Notes: generated from the sequence alone by a model not told the origin. A DNA stretch of 10,252 nucleotides from Phocaeicola sp. (GCA_020026225.1 JAHHQU010000073.1:1-10252), one strand, 5' to 3'; counted from the first letter of the stretch, positions 1 through 6,783 are shown. Translations and numbers: made by a program.

Positions 1-1
1 T

Positions 2-364
2 TGCTACATCGACACAGATGACCCTTCTAACTATGATATTGAAATCGGCGGTGTATGTTTTGACTTTGCCCATATTACCGACACAGGTTACTATGCATAC
101 TTTGATTCGGCTTTAGGGGAAGGGCTTACCGGGAGACTTTGGGAGGAAATCGATCAGGCTACAACTCAGCAGCGACCGTTTTACAAAAACGAATATTATC
201 TGCTCACCGTGAACCGGGTGCCGGAAAGTTTTTGGAACCTTAGTAAGCAATATGACAATGTGCATATCGTCCAGAGAAAGAGTCTGTTTGCGGAATTCAA
301 GAAGGATTACAACAGAATTGCACATCCGAAATTTGTTCCGGGCTTTGTGAGACAGCAGCGATAA
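2..364 (+). CDS. 3' end of an unrecognised gene (hypothetical protein, partial)
   Basis: An open frame enters from the left edge in frame 2 and gives 120 residues before a TAA stop. The protein starts CYIDTDDPSNYDIEIGG in the window and ends PKFVPGFVRQQR. It is rich in aromatic and acidic residues and has no membrane segment or Cys/His cluster. I do not recognise the family. It is the only gene on the plus strand in this window and it runs towards the convergent defence operon. A strong hairpin with six Ts follows 40 bp after the stop, which supports a real gene end here. The 5' part lies outside the window, so domain content cannot be judged. The ORF on the opposite strand at 113-325 is its shadow. 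Confidence 0.7.
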   Translation, partial: CYIDTDDPSNYDIEIGGVCFDFAHITDTGYYAYFDSALGEGLTGRLWEEIDQATTQQRPFYKNEYYLLTVNRVPESFWNLSKQYDNVHIVQRKSLFAEFKKDYNRIAHPKFVPGFVRQQR

Positions 365-374
365 AAAACATCCT

Positions 375-398
375 GTATCATCTAAGGTATCATCTAAG
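375..398. repeat. 12-bp perfect tandem duplication
   Basis: GTATCATCTAAG occurs twice with no spacer (375-386 and 387-398), 10 bp after the stop of the upstream gene and just before its terminator. It looks like a recent slippage or short target duplication. No function can be assigned. Confidence 0.8.
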
Positions 399-404
399 CG
401 AGCA

Positions 405-444
405 TCCCCTTTGGATAGCCACAGCTGCCAAAGGGGAATTTTTT
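405..444 (+). terminator. Rho-independent terminator of the left-edge gene
   Basis: CCCCTTTGG (406-414) pairs perfectly with CCAAAGGGG (428-436), with one further T-A pair outside and a 13-nt loop. Six Ts follow at 439-444. It lies 40 bp after the stop of the plus-strand gene and fits an intrinsic terminator for it. Confidence 0.85.
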
Positions 445-458
445 AGGGCTGGCCCTAA
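443..458. repeat. Palindrome TTAGGGC-TG-GCCCTAA
   Basis: The 7-bp arms (443-449 and 452-458) are perfect, around a central TG. It overlaps the T tract of the preceding terminator. Its core GGGCTGGCCC matches, in inverted orientation, the core of the palindrome at 558-575 apart from one extra base pair in each arm. Confidence 0.75.
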
Positions 459-490
459 TACCCAAATCAAAAAATATATTCTTACAAACA

Positions 491-534
491 GAAAAAGCGG
501 GTGCCGGAAAGTTCCGACACCCGCTGATCTTTTT
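491..534. terminator. Bidirectional terminator-like hairpin
   Basis: AGCGGGTG (496-503) pairs with CACCCGCT (518-525). Inside, CGGAA and TTCCG extend the stem after one C-A mismatch. On the plus strand GATCTTTTT follows; on the minus strand the stem is followed by TTTTTC. It could end transcripts from either side. It may also be the centre of the symmetrical unit at 443-575. Confidence 0.75.
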
Positions 535-557
535 ATGAGATTTTTCAAAGGGAGGTT

Positions 558-575
558 TTAGGAGCCAGCTCCTAA
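558..575. repeat. Palindrome TTAGGAGC-CA-GCTCCTAA
   Basis: The 8-bp arms (558-565 and 568-575) are perfect, around a central CA. Read on the other strand it is TTAGGAGCTGGCTCCTAA, which is the palindrome at 443-458 with one extra base pair per arm. The pair therefore behaves as inverted copies about 100 bp apart. Confidence 0.75.
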
Positions 576-702
576 CGATTATACTGTTTTACGACTTTTG
601 GGAGTATAAACAGACTGCTCGCTGAGATGATGCCGACACTATTTCTGTACACAAGAACACAAATATTGAGAGATAGATTTAATGCTTCAATTATCTGTAA
701 GA

Positions 703-739
703 GAGAAAAATCAAGTACCGGAAAGTTTCAGCACCTGAT
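703..739 (-). terminator. Intrinsic terminator of the restriction/defence operon
   Basis: On the minus strand, 13 bp after the TAA of the last operon gene, ATCAGGTGCTGAAA pairs with the segment ending GGTACTTGAT. The stem has about 13 pairs, including three G-U pairs and one mismatch, and is followed by TTTTTCTC. The G-U pairs make it a better hairpin in the minus-strand RNA than in the plus-strand RNA, which fits termination of the minus-strand operon. Confidence 0.75.
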
Positions 740-752
740 TTCTACAAGGTAG

Positions 753-1484
753 TTACTCTTTCATTTTTTGTTCTTTTTGATTTAATCTTTTTATATAATG
801 TTCTCTTTTTCGAAGTTTACAGATCAATTTGAAACGATCTATTCGTTTAGGCATTTTACGATATATCTCTCGGTAATCGATTCTTGTTGGAATCCAATGA
901 CCGTTTTTAGTAATTGTGTGACCATTTAATAAGTCTAAAAAGAAAGAGGCTTGTACTATGATTGATATTACATCAGATACACCTGATCCGACATGATTAT
1001 GCTGAAAAATATTTCTCGGCCCTTGGAAAAAGCCCATCAACATATACCGAATACCCTCTTGCTCGTTACGTTCTGAATCAGTTTTTAATGTATTGATGGC
1101 AATGAGCGGAGCCCGCTTTACTTCACCAGTTTTTTTATCAACATCAAAAGATAAGGCACGTGTAGCCAAATCGATGCCGTGAGATTCCAAACCGGATTTC
1201 TTCTTTAATGCAGTTTCTACCGAAACAAATGCCTCTCGTGCCGCCGCTTCAAATTCTGATTTATATACTAATTCTTTTACCCGTTCCAATTCTGGGTTAA
1301 TGTGATATATTTCAAAAAAACCTTTTAATTTTCTTAACGTTTCCGGCATTAGCGCTCCGCAGCAAGGGCAGAAGGTAAAATCCAAATATTCAAAGCCATA
1401 TGTCTCGTCACCATATTCTTGTAGAGTCTTTTTTCTTGAAGGAAGTTTACATCCATTTGGGCAAGAGTATTTTTTTCTACGCAT
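753..1484 (-). CDS. TIGR02391/Ymh-like protein with a HEPN-type R-x4-H motif and N-terminal Cys cluster
   Basis: From the ATG at 1484 the product is 243 aa. The N-terminus has a likely metal-binding cluster: C8-x3-C12, then C39-P-C41-C42. The C-terminal half (about residues 103-190) has the look of the TIGR02391 (Hypoth_Ymh) family: a 'GIDLATRAL' segment, 'PLIAI', then a conserved block ending GPRNIFQH, and a hydrophobic helix after it. R157-N-x3-H162 fits the R-x4-6-H catalytic motif of HEPN RNases, which act in abortive infection and toxin-antitoxin systems. RNase activity is an inference from this motif. The ATG at 1484 is preferred over the GTG at 1493 because AGAAG lies 8 nt upstream of the ATG. 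This is the last gene of the operon, 68 nt after its neighbour and with a possible promoter of its own. The encoding DNA is AT-richer than hsdM. Confidence 0.72.
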   Translation of the reverse strand: MRRKKYSCPNGCKLPSRKKTLQEYGDETYGFEYLDFTFCPCCGALMPETLRKLKGFFEIYHINPELERVKELVYKSEFEAAAREAFVSVETALKKKSGLESHGIDLATRALSFDVDKKTGEVKRAPLIAINTLKTDSERNEQEGIRYMLMGFFQGPRNIFQHNHVGSGVSDVISIIVQASFFLDLLNGHTITKNGHWIPTRIDYREIYRKMPKRIDRFKLICKLRKREHYIKRLNQKEQKMKE

Positions 1485-1504
1485 ATGTATCACTTCTTTT
1501 CTGA

Positions 1505-1517
1505 TTGCTAAATTATA
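1505..1517 (-). promoter_or_regulatory. Possible separate promoter for the HEPN-like gene
   Basis: In the only sizeable gap of the operon (1485-1552) a perfect TATAAT lies on the minus strand at 1512-1517. This would place a transcript start near 1505, about 20 nt before the ATG at 1484. There is no good -35 hexamer 16-18 bp upstream, so the call rests on the -10 box and its position. Confidence 0.35.
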
Positions 1518-1552
1518 AAAATCGAATAACCCTTAATCTCTATTGAAAGGTA

Positions 1553-2269
1553 TTAGATTATTGATTTCTGTATTCCAGACAAGCGAATATCCAAATCATC
1601 TATTGCTTTTCGGACTTCGGAATTAAGTCTCCAAAGCAACCAATTTACACTTTCAAAGTACTTTATTATAGCCTTTGAACTCGGGCAATCAATATCAACC
1701 ATTTCTAACTTTTCGTGTAATTCTCGATATTCATTGCAAAGAGCAAGTGCATCATAATCAAAGTTCTTTTTGCAGTATCGAATCGTATTGAATGACAATA
1801 TTTTGCTAAACGAACTCTGAATTATTTCTTCATTGACCCAGTTAGCACGGGAACCTGTCTCATAGATCAACTCAAAGACATCTTCGTTTCCATCAAACTT
1901 GTCAAAGCGCAAACTCAAAATCTTGTGATGATAGGAAAGATAATCAAGAATCATTTCAGACAGATGGGACAGCCATTTCCTTTTCTCTTTCATTTTGAAA
2001 ATTGATATTTGCTTGATGCTTCCAATGATGCAAATCACAAAGCCAGTCAGTAAGCCTGCAAACAGATTTGCAAAAATGGATGACCAGTAACTTTCATTTA
2101 GAGTATTTAACTGGTACGAAACCAGCAGGGCAACAGCTGCAAAAATTAGGATAATAAAGCATGTCCAGATATGAGGAAATTTTAGAAAGATCATTAGTCG
2201 CCTGAAGACATCTAACGACTTTTGTATAATATTTCTAACTGCCATTTTAAATTGAAATTTGATTTTCAT
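1553..2269 (-). CDS. Unrecognised membrane protein, two transmembrane segments plus helical cytoplasmic domain
   Basis: The product is 238 aa. A basic, amphipathic start (residues 1-30) leads into two hydrophobic segments, about 34-52 and 64-84, joined by a short polar loop. The remaining 150 residues are charged and look mostly helical. By the positive-inside rule both the N-terminus and the long C-terminal domain should be cytoplasmic. I recognise no family. Its ATG overlaps the hsdS stop in ATGA, and AGAGG lies 6 nt upstream inside hsdS, so it is translated with hsdS. Two-TM proteins with a cytoplasmic domain in defence operons are often membrane-damaging effectors; that role here is a guess. 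The gene is clearly AT-richer than hsdR and hsdM, which suggests a separate origin. Confidence 0.75.
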   Translation of the reverse strand: MKIKFQFKMAVRNIIQKSLDVFRRLMIFLKFPHIWTCFIILIFAAVALLVSYQLNTLNESYWSSIFANLFAGLLTGFVICIIGSIKQISIFKMKEKRKWLSHLSEMILDYLSYHHKILSLRFDKFDGNEDVFELIYETGSRANWVNEEIIQSSFSKILSFNTIRYCKKNFDYDALALCNEYRELHEKLEMVDIDCPSSKAIIKYFESVNWLLWRLNSEVRKAIDDLDIRLSGIQKSII

Positions 2270-3741
2270 TTCAACCTCTCACACAGGGGCAGGAGCTGCT
2301 CGATTTTGGCGACGATGCGCTTCTGCTCGGCAAGGGGTGGGAGGGGAACAAGATAATTCTTTAAGACTTCAAAAGGTGGAATATTCTTAATTGCAGATCC
2401 CTTACTCCCGCTCCGTGCATTATTTTTTAAAACAAAATCAAAGAACACAAGGAAATAAGGAATATACAAAGGCTTAAAAATTTTCATTCGCATAAGTGCC
2501 TGATTAATAATTCCTTGTTCAAAGTGTTCTGGCATTACGAATGTCTCACCGATGGTGCCAGCACAGCTCACAATGATATCCCCTGGAAAAACTTCAAATC
2601 CTTGCATTTTAGCTTCAAAATATTCTCGAGTAATATAGTATTCTCCCAACTCAACATTCTTTTGAATGGCATTTTTCTGTTCATATACCTTAACCGTGGT
2701 CTCACTTTTAGATACGAACATACTCTTAGTCAATGCACTGCCAAAAGGACCTTTTTTATAACTACCTAAATCTCCGAATCTTACCCAGGTCCAATTTTCA
2801 GGAATCGGATAAGGCTTTTCGTCGTCGGTGATCTCCGGCAGGGGCTTGTCCTTTTTGATTTTCTTTTCTTTGATAAGGCGCTGTTTCTCCGCCTGGATCT
2901 GCTGATAAAGTTCTTCACCGGTGCCCTCATCGGAGCGCTGTTCTACCAGCTTGCCTTGAATTGCTTGCTGTAGGATGGATTTCTGCATATCCTCCGGGAA
3001 ACGCTTGTTGAAATCTTCCAGCTTAGTCCATGCCACTTCATACCGGTCAATCAGCGGCAGCAGTTCCTCAATTTTGGCTACAATGCGCTTCTGCTCGGCA
3101 AGAGGTGGAAGAGGAATTAAAAGATTACTGATACTTGTTGCATTCAAAGTCTTTCCTTTAATTGCGTTTTTGCTATCACCAAATTGTGTAATAAGAGGAA
3201 GAATCTCAAATAAATAATTTTGCATAGACCCTTCATTGTTACAAAATGGAAAAATTGAAATAATAGCTTCGTTGTGTACGGCATCAATATCCAGGATAGA
3301 TACACGTCCAACAGTTAGCTTAAAGCTCATTAATAGTGTACCTGTTTTTGAAATCATCCCGCCAAATTTTTCTTTTAATGCAATTTGGCTTACTTTCTCT
3401 TTCGTGTTTGAAATATGTCCACTTTCAGGCATATCTGCGATAGATACCCAGGGAACATCCTCATTCCACCATTCGACTTCAGCACGAGGCGGTGTTTTAC
3501 CCATATGAAAATCTGCAATATCTCCAAAAGCAACCCATTTCCAACTGTCGGGTATGTCAAACGGAAGGTTTTCTTCATCTATTGGAACAACTTTCTTGTT
3601 GTCCTTGATTTTCAATTGCTGTTTCTCTACTTGAATCTGCTGATAGAGTTCTTCTGCCGTGCCCTCCTCGGGGCGCTGTTCCACCAGTTTTCCCTGAATG
3701 GCTTGTTGTAAAATACTGTTTTTCAGTTCCTGTGGTGTCAT
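2266..3741 (-). CDS. hsdS: Type I restriction-modification specificity subunit HsdS
   Basis: The 491-aa product recognises the two halves of a split DNA target and directs HsdM and HsdR to it. It shows the two-fold layout of HsdS. A conserved block with ILQQAIQGKLVEQR occurs near residues 10 and 256. A target-recognition domain follows each block (about 58-210 and 307-466). Each TRD ends in LPPLAEQKRIVAKIE (211-225 and 467-481), the start of the conserved spacer helices. The protein stops at LPLCERLK straight after the second copy. The conserved blocks are GC-richer, whereas the TRDs are AT-rich, a sign of domain exchange. Its ATG overlaps the preceding stop (ATGA), with AAGGAG upstream. Unusually, hsdM is not its direct neighbour: two foreign genes lie between them. 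The DNA target cannot be read from sequence. Confidence 0.97.
   Translation of the reverse strand: MTPQELKNSILQQAIQGKLVEQRPEEGTAEELYQQIQVEKQQLKIKDNKKVVPIDEENLPFDIPDSWKWVAFGDIADFHMGKTPPRAEVEWWNEDVPWVSIADMPESGHISNTKEKVSQIALKEKFGGMISKTGTLLMSFKLTVGRVSILDIDAVHNEAIISIFPFCNNEGSMQNYLFEILPLITQFGDSKNAIKGKTLNATSISNLLIPLPPLAEQKRIVAKIEELLPLIDRYEVAWTKLEDFNKRFPEDMQKSILQQAIQGKLVEQRSDEGTGEELYQQIQAEKQRLIKEKKIKKDKPLPEITDDEKPYPIPENWTWVRFGDLGSYKKGPFGSALTKSMFVSKSETTVKVYEQKNAIQKNVELGEYYITREYFEAKMQGFEVFPGDIIVSCAGTIGETFVMPEHFEQGIINQALMRMKIFKPLYIPYFLVFFDFVLKNNARSGSKGSAIKNIPPFEVLKNYLVPLPPLAEQKRIVAKIEQLLPLCERLK
2315..3102 (-). repeat. Intragenic direct repeats in hsdS
   Basis: The two copies of the LPPLAEQKRIVAKIE coding block are near-identical at DNA level. 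A 20-bp identical core lies at 2315-2334 and 3083-3102, exactly 768 bp (256 codons) apart. A second pair, coding for the ILQQAIQGKLVEQR block, lies at about 2875-2970 and 3610-3715. Recombination between copies would stay in frame and swap or delete a TRD. Confidence 0.85.
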
Positions 3742-4331
3742 TTTTTGCTCTCCTTTTGCACACCGAAATCAAACTCAATAATTCGGCTCATTCGTTTCAC
3801 AATTAATAAAAGATTCAATAACATAACAGCAAAACTGTAATATGCAATACCCGCAAAAATTCGTTTCACAACTTCAGCATCGAAAGTGACTCCGTCAACA
3901 ACAATCATAACCAACCCATATAAAAGCAGGAAAATACAAAGCATTGAATCAAAAACTATTGCCGTAATCGTTTCTTGGGTTACATTTTTGATATTTTTAC
4001 GCTGGTTATCATCTTCGATTGAAGAGTAATCTTTTCCCGTCAAAATACTTAGGATTGCCAATAACATAGAAAGTAAAACGCTAACAATCACACTGAGATT
4101 TGTATAGAATGTTTCTCCGGCCTCATAGATCATAGACAGTCCCATAGCAAAAAACAAAGGACTTATATAAAAGATTACATATTGTGATTTGCTATTGCGA
4201 AACAGTCCGAGATGATCCTTTATTACATCCCGTAAATTGAAAAAAGATTCATTCTTGCGGAAAAGAAAAAACGTATTTATAAGCACAAACAGAAGGACAA
4301 GTGCTAACCCTATGAATTTTATCAAATCCAT
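3738..4331 (-). CDS. Unrecognised polytopic membrane protein between hsdM and hsdS
   Basis: From the ATG at 4331 the product is 197 aa with about five hydrophobic segments (roughly 4-24, 51-68, 78-98, 121-145 and 156-178), short charged loops and a Lys-rich tail. The ATG at 4331 is chosen over the open frame reaching 4409 because a perfect AGGAGGTG lies just upstream and the resulting start (MDLIKFIG) leads straight into a membrane helix. The start lies 2 nt after the stop of the 323-aa gene, and the stop overlaps the hsdS start (ATGA). It is not part of any standard type I system. The pairing with a soluble partner resembles two-gene membrane defence modules, but I cannot assign a family. 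The DNA is AT-richer than hsdM. Confidence 0.8.
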   Translation of the reverse strand: MDLIKFIGLALVLLFVLINTFFLFRKNESFFNLRDVIKDHLGLFRNSKSQYVIFYISPLFFAMGLSMIYEAGETFYTNLSVIVSVLLSMLLAILSILTGKDYSSIEDDNQRKNIKNVTQETITAIVFDSMLCIFLLLYGLVMIVVDGVTFDAEVVKRIFAGIAYYSFAVMLLNLLLIVKRMSRIIEFDFGVQKESKK

Positions 4332-4333
4332 AT

Positions 4334-5305
4334 TTACACCTCCTCTGCGGCAAAAATCATCTTTTGAGCATAAGCAGTTGCAGTATCTAACATATACTTG
4401 GTAATGCACTCTTCATCAGTTTTGCTGCGCTGTACGATATGCTCCGGAATATCTTCCACAACACTGAAATGATCTATTTCTGCTAATCGTACCGTACGGT
4501 AATTTTTTCCTAATTTAAAGGTTACTGTAATATCCTCATATAGAGTATCGTCAAATTCCAAAAGGTCATCATCCTTCACACCATCAATGGCGTTTAAGAA
4601 CTTTTCAACCCAAGTTTCTTTGAATCGTGGGTGAATGTATGACCGTTCTTCCCGTCCAGTAGATACAAGCATATTATCAGCACCATCCGGAGAAACACGA
4701 TCCCGAATCAAGGTTACTTTGTAGAGGCTTCCTTTTTCAATTAGTTTTTCAATAAACATTCGTACAGATACACTTCTAGTTTCCAGTGTTAACCCTACAT
4801 CGGCGCAGAAAGATTTCATCTGCTTCACAGTAATCGTTTTGATACCATAGGTTCCCAATGACTGGAACACAAAGATACCTTTAGTTACGGTAACTCTTTG
4901 AGTATCTTTGGGGATGAAAACCAAACAGCGAAATTGCTTTACGGCGGCATCATCTTCTCCGCATTGATATTTAACTTGTCGTGTATGCCTATCTGTAATG
5001 GTAGACTCTATTCCATAATTTCCAGAACTGACGATGAATGTAAGCGTGGAGTAAGCCGCCTTATCCTCACGCTGCACGGAATTTTCGACGACGGAAAATA
5101 GTTTCATCGATTTTTCGTCATCGGCTCCCTCGATGCTTTCGGTGCAAAATTGCGACAGAATACCTAGTGCATCTTGAAAATATTGTGAATTATCATCTTC
5201 GTCTTTAAATTCATATTCAGAGTTTAGAGGTAGTGGCTCATCATCGCCCCGCTGGAATCTCTTTTTTAAGTAAAAGCTGCATATCAGCATACCACTATTG
5301 ACCAT
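4334..5305 (-). CDS. Unrecognised soluble 323-aa protein between hsdM and hsdS
   Basis: The product is acidic, with no signal peptide or membrane segment apart from a weak hydrophobic patch at residues 5-13. The middle (about 86-165) alternates hydrophobic and polar residues as beta-strands do, including VFIPKDTQRVTVTKGIFVFQ. A helical part follows (about 161-192) and then another beta-rich part (about 257-285, DITVTFKLGKNYRTVRLAEI). I recognise no family and see no nuclease, NTPase or protease motif. The ATG at 5305 follows a strong GGAGGGG, 2 nt after the hsdM stop. It is followed 2 nt later by the membrane protein gene, so the two probably act together. Whether they serve restriction or are an independent defence pair is unknown. 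Confidence 0.8.
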   Translation of the reverse strand: MVNSGMLICSFYLKKRFQRGDDEPLPLNSEYEFKDEDDNSQYFQDALGILSQFCTESIEGADDEKSMKLFSVVENSVQREDKAAYSTLTFIVSSGNYGIESTITDRHTRQVKYQCGEDDAAVKQFRCLVFIPKDTQRVTVTKGIFVFQSLGTYGIKTITVKQMKSFCADVGLTLETRSVSVRMFIEKLIEKGSLYKVTLIRDRVSPDGADNMLVSTGREERSYIHPRFKETWVEKFLNAIDGVKDDDLLEFDDTLYEDITVTFKLGKNYRTVRLAEIDHFSVVEDIPEHIVQRSKTDEECITKYMLDTATAYAQKMIFAAEEV

Positions 5306-5307
5306 AT

Positions 5308-6783
5308 TTACCCCTCCAATCCAAGGCCTCTGGATATTTCATCCAGCACCCGGTCAATCTCTGCATTGAGGGAAGACCGCTCCTCCTGATAACGCTGCAT
5401 CAGATCCATGGGGGCCAGAATTTCTTCTTCCTCGTGGGGGAAGCCGCACTGGTCCAGATTATAGCCGAAATCTTCGGCAAGCTGTTTTGCCGTGTACTTT
5501 TTTGCCTTGTCAAAACCGTCCACTGAAATTTCCTGACGGTTATTCCACCATTCAATAACCGGCGCAAAATGCTCTAACTTCATCGGCTTTGTCTTGGAAA
5601 AATGCTTATAGCCCTCCGGCATATCCATACGATAAAACCAGGTTTCCTCGGTGGGATATGTGCGGTCAAAGAACAGAATGTTGGTGGTGATGGAAGTATA
5701 AGGAGAGAACACACTGCCCGGCATCCGGATGATGGTATGCAGGTTGAATTCACTGAGCAGCTTTTTCTTGATGCTGATTTTGGCATTGTCGGTGCCGAAC
5801 AGGAAACCGTCCGGCAAAATCACAGCAGCACGACCGTCCTGTTTCAGGCGATACATAATGACAGACATAAACAGGTCAGCTGTTTCAGAACTTGCCAGAT
5901 CAGCCGGAAAATGATTTTTTACATCCGCTTTTTCGCTTCCGCCGTAGGGGGGATTCATCAGGATGACATCAAACTGGTCGTCCTCGGTATAGTCCAATAC
6001 GTCCCGCAGCAGAGAATTTCCGTGATAGACCTGCGGAACATCCAGATCGTGCAGCAGCATATTGGTAATGCAGAGCATATACGGGAACTGTTTCTTTTCC
6101 ATTCCGTAAATGGAAGAAGCATAGGCTTCCTCATCATCTACATTTTTCACCTGCTTGTGCAGTTCTTTCAGCCAGCTGGTAATAAAACCGCCTGTGCCGC
6201 AGGCAAAGTCCGCCATCCCTTCGCCAATCTGCGGGCGTATCATTTGCGCCATAAAATCGGTCACGGCACGGGGCGTGTAGAACTCACCGGAAGAACCGGC
6301 GCTCTGGAGTTCTTTCAGGATTGTTTCATAGATTTCGCCGAAAGCGTGGCTTTCTTCATAGTCGCTGAGATCCAGCTCGTCAATCACATTGATGACCTGA
6401 CGTAGCAGAACGCCGTCTTTCATATAGTTGTTGGCGTCGGCAAAGGTAGTCTGCACGATTGCTTTTTTGATCGGAGTTTTTGCGTCCACCGGCAGCGTTT
6501 TCAGTGTTGGAAACAGGGTGTTATTGACAAAATTCAGAAGTGTGTCGCCAGTCATTGCTGTGCCGGACTTATCATCGTGCGCCCAGTTGGACCAGCGACA
6601 TTCTTCTGGAATAATAGACATATAATCGTCATCATCAAATTCCCATTCCTGTTCCTTAGCGTCATATACTTTCAGAAAGAGCATCCAGGCAATCTGCTCA
6701 ATGCGCTGGGCGTCGCCGTTGATGCCGGCATCATTGCGCATAATATCCCGTATTCTCTTTACAAACCCAGATAAATTACTCAT
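5308..6783 (-). CDS. hsdM: Type I restriction-modification DNA methyltransferase HsdM (N6-adenine)
   Basis: The 491-aa product transfers a methyl group from S-adenosylmethionine to the N6 of adenine in the target set by HsdS, and with HsdS forms the M2S methylase. An N-terminal HsdM_N helical domain spans about 1-130. The methylase domain follows with the GEFYTPR segment (167-173), the SAM-binding motif I DFACGTGGF (192-200) and the catalytic NPPY (277-280). The C-terminal end is helical and suited to bind HsdS. Length is normal for the family and all key residues are present. It starts 4 nt after the hsdR stop with GAGGT upstream. The expected hsdS partner is found only after two inserted genes. 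The large plus-strand ORF at 5602-6405 is its shadow. Confidence 0.98.
   Translation of the reverse strand: MSNLSGFVKRIRDIMRNDAGINGDAQRIEQIAWMLFLKVYDAKEQEWEFDDDDYMSIIPEECRWSNWAHDDKSGTAMTGDTLLNFVNNTLFPTLKTLPVDAKTPIKKAIVQTTFADANNYMKDGVLLRQVINVIDELDLSDYEESHAFGEIYETILKELQSAGSSGEFYTPRAVTDFMAQMIRPQIGEGMADFACGTGGFITSWLKELHKQVKNVDDEEAYASSIYGMEKKQFPYMLCITNMLLHDLDVPQVYHGNSLLRDVLDYTEDDQFDVILMNPPYGGSEKADVKNHFPADLASSETADLFMSVIMYRLKQDGRAAVILPDGFLFGTDNAKISIKKKLLSEFNLHTIIRMPGSVFSPYTSITTNILFFDRTYPTEETWFYRMDMPEGYKHFSKTKPMKLEHFAPVIEWWNNRQEISVDGFDKAKKYTAKQLAEDFGYNLDQCGFPHEEEEILAPMDLMQRYQEERSSLNAEIDRVLDEISRGLGLEG

Larger units (their letters stand above)
365..752. other. Gene-free stretch between convergent genes, rich in hairpins
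   Basis: These 388 bp hold no convincing ORF on either strand. They contain, in order, a 12-bp tandem duplication, a plus-strand terminator, a small palindrome (443-458), a large hairpin (496-525), a second palindrome (558-575), about 120 bp with no structure that I can see, and the terminator of the minus-strand operon (703-739). The two palindromes stand almost symmetrically around the central hairpin, which hints at a miniature element or a structured RNA. Confidence 0.6.

Noticed and set aside
113..325. 70-aa minus-strand ORF
   Set aside because: Antisense to the left-edge gene, which is open from the window edge and ends at a good terminator.
365..752. CRISPR array or small toxin gene in the gene-free stretch
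   Set aside because: There are no regularly spaced repeats, and no short ORF with a ribosome binding site on either strand.
3738..5305. Kiwa (KwaA/KwaB) identification for the membrane plus soluble pair
   Set aside because: Sizes are loosely similar, but as I recall kwaA, the membrane gene, comes first in Kiwa, and I cannot see a DUF4868 signature in the 323-aa protein. A profile search would be needed.
5602..6405. 267-aa plus-strand ORF
   Set aside because: It lies wholly opposite hsdM, whose motifs are intact, and has no recognisable protein features of its own.
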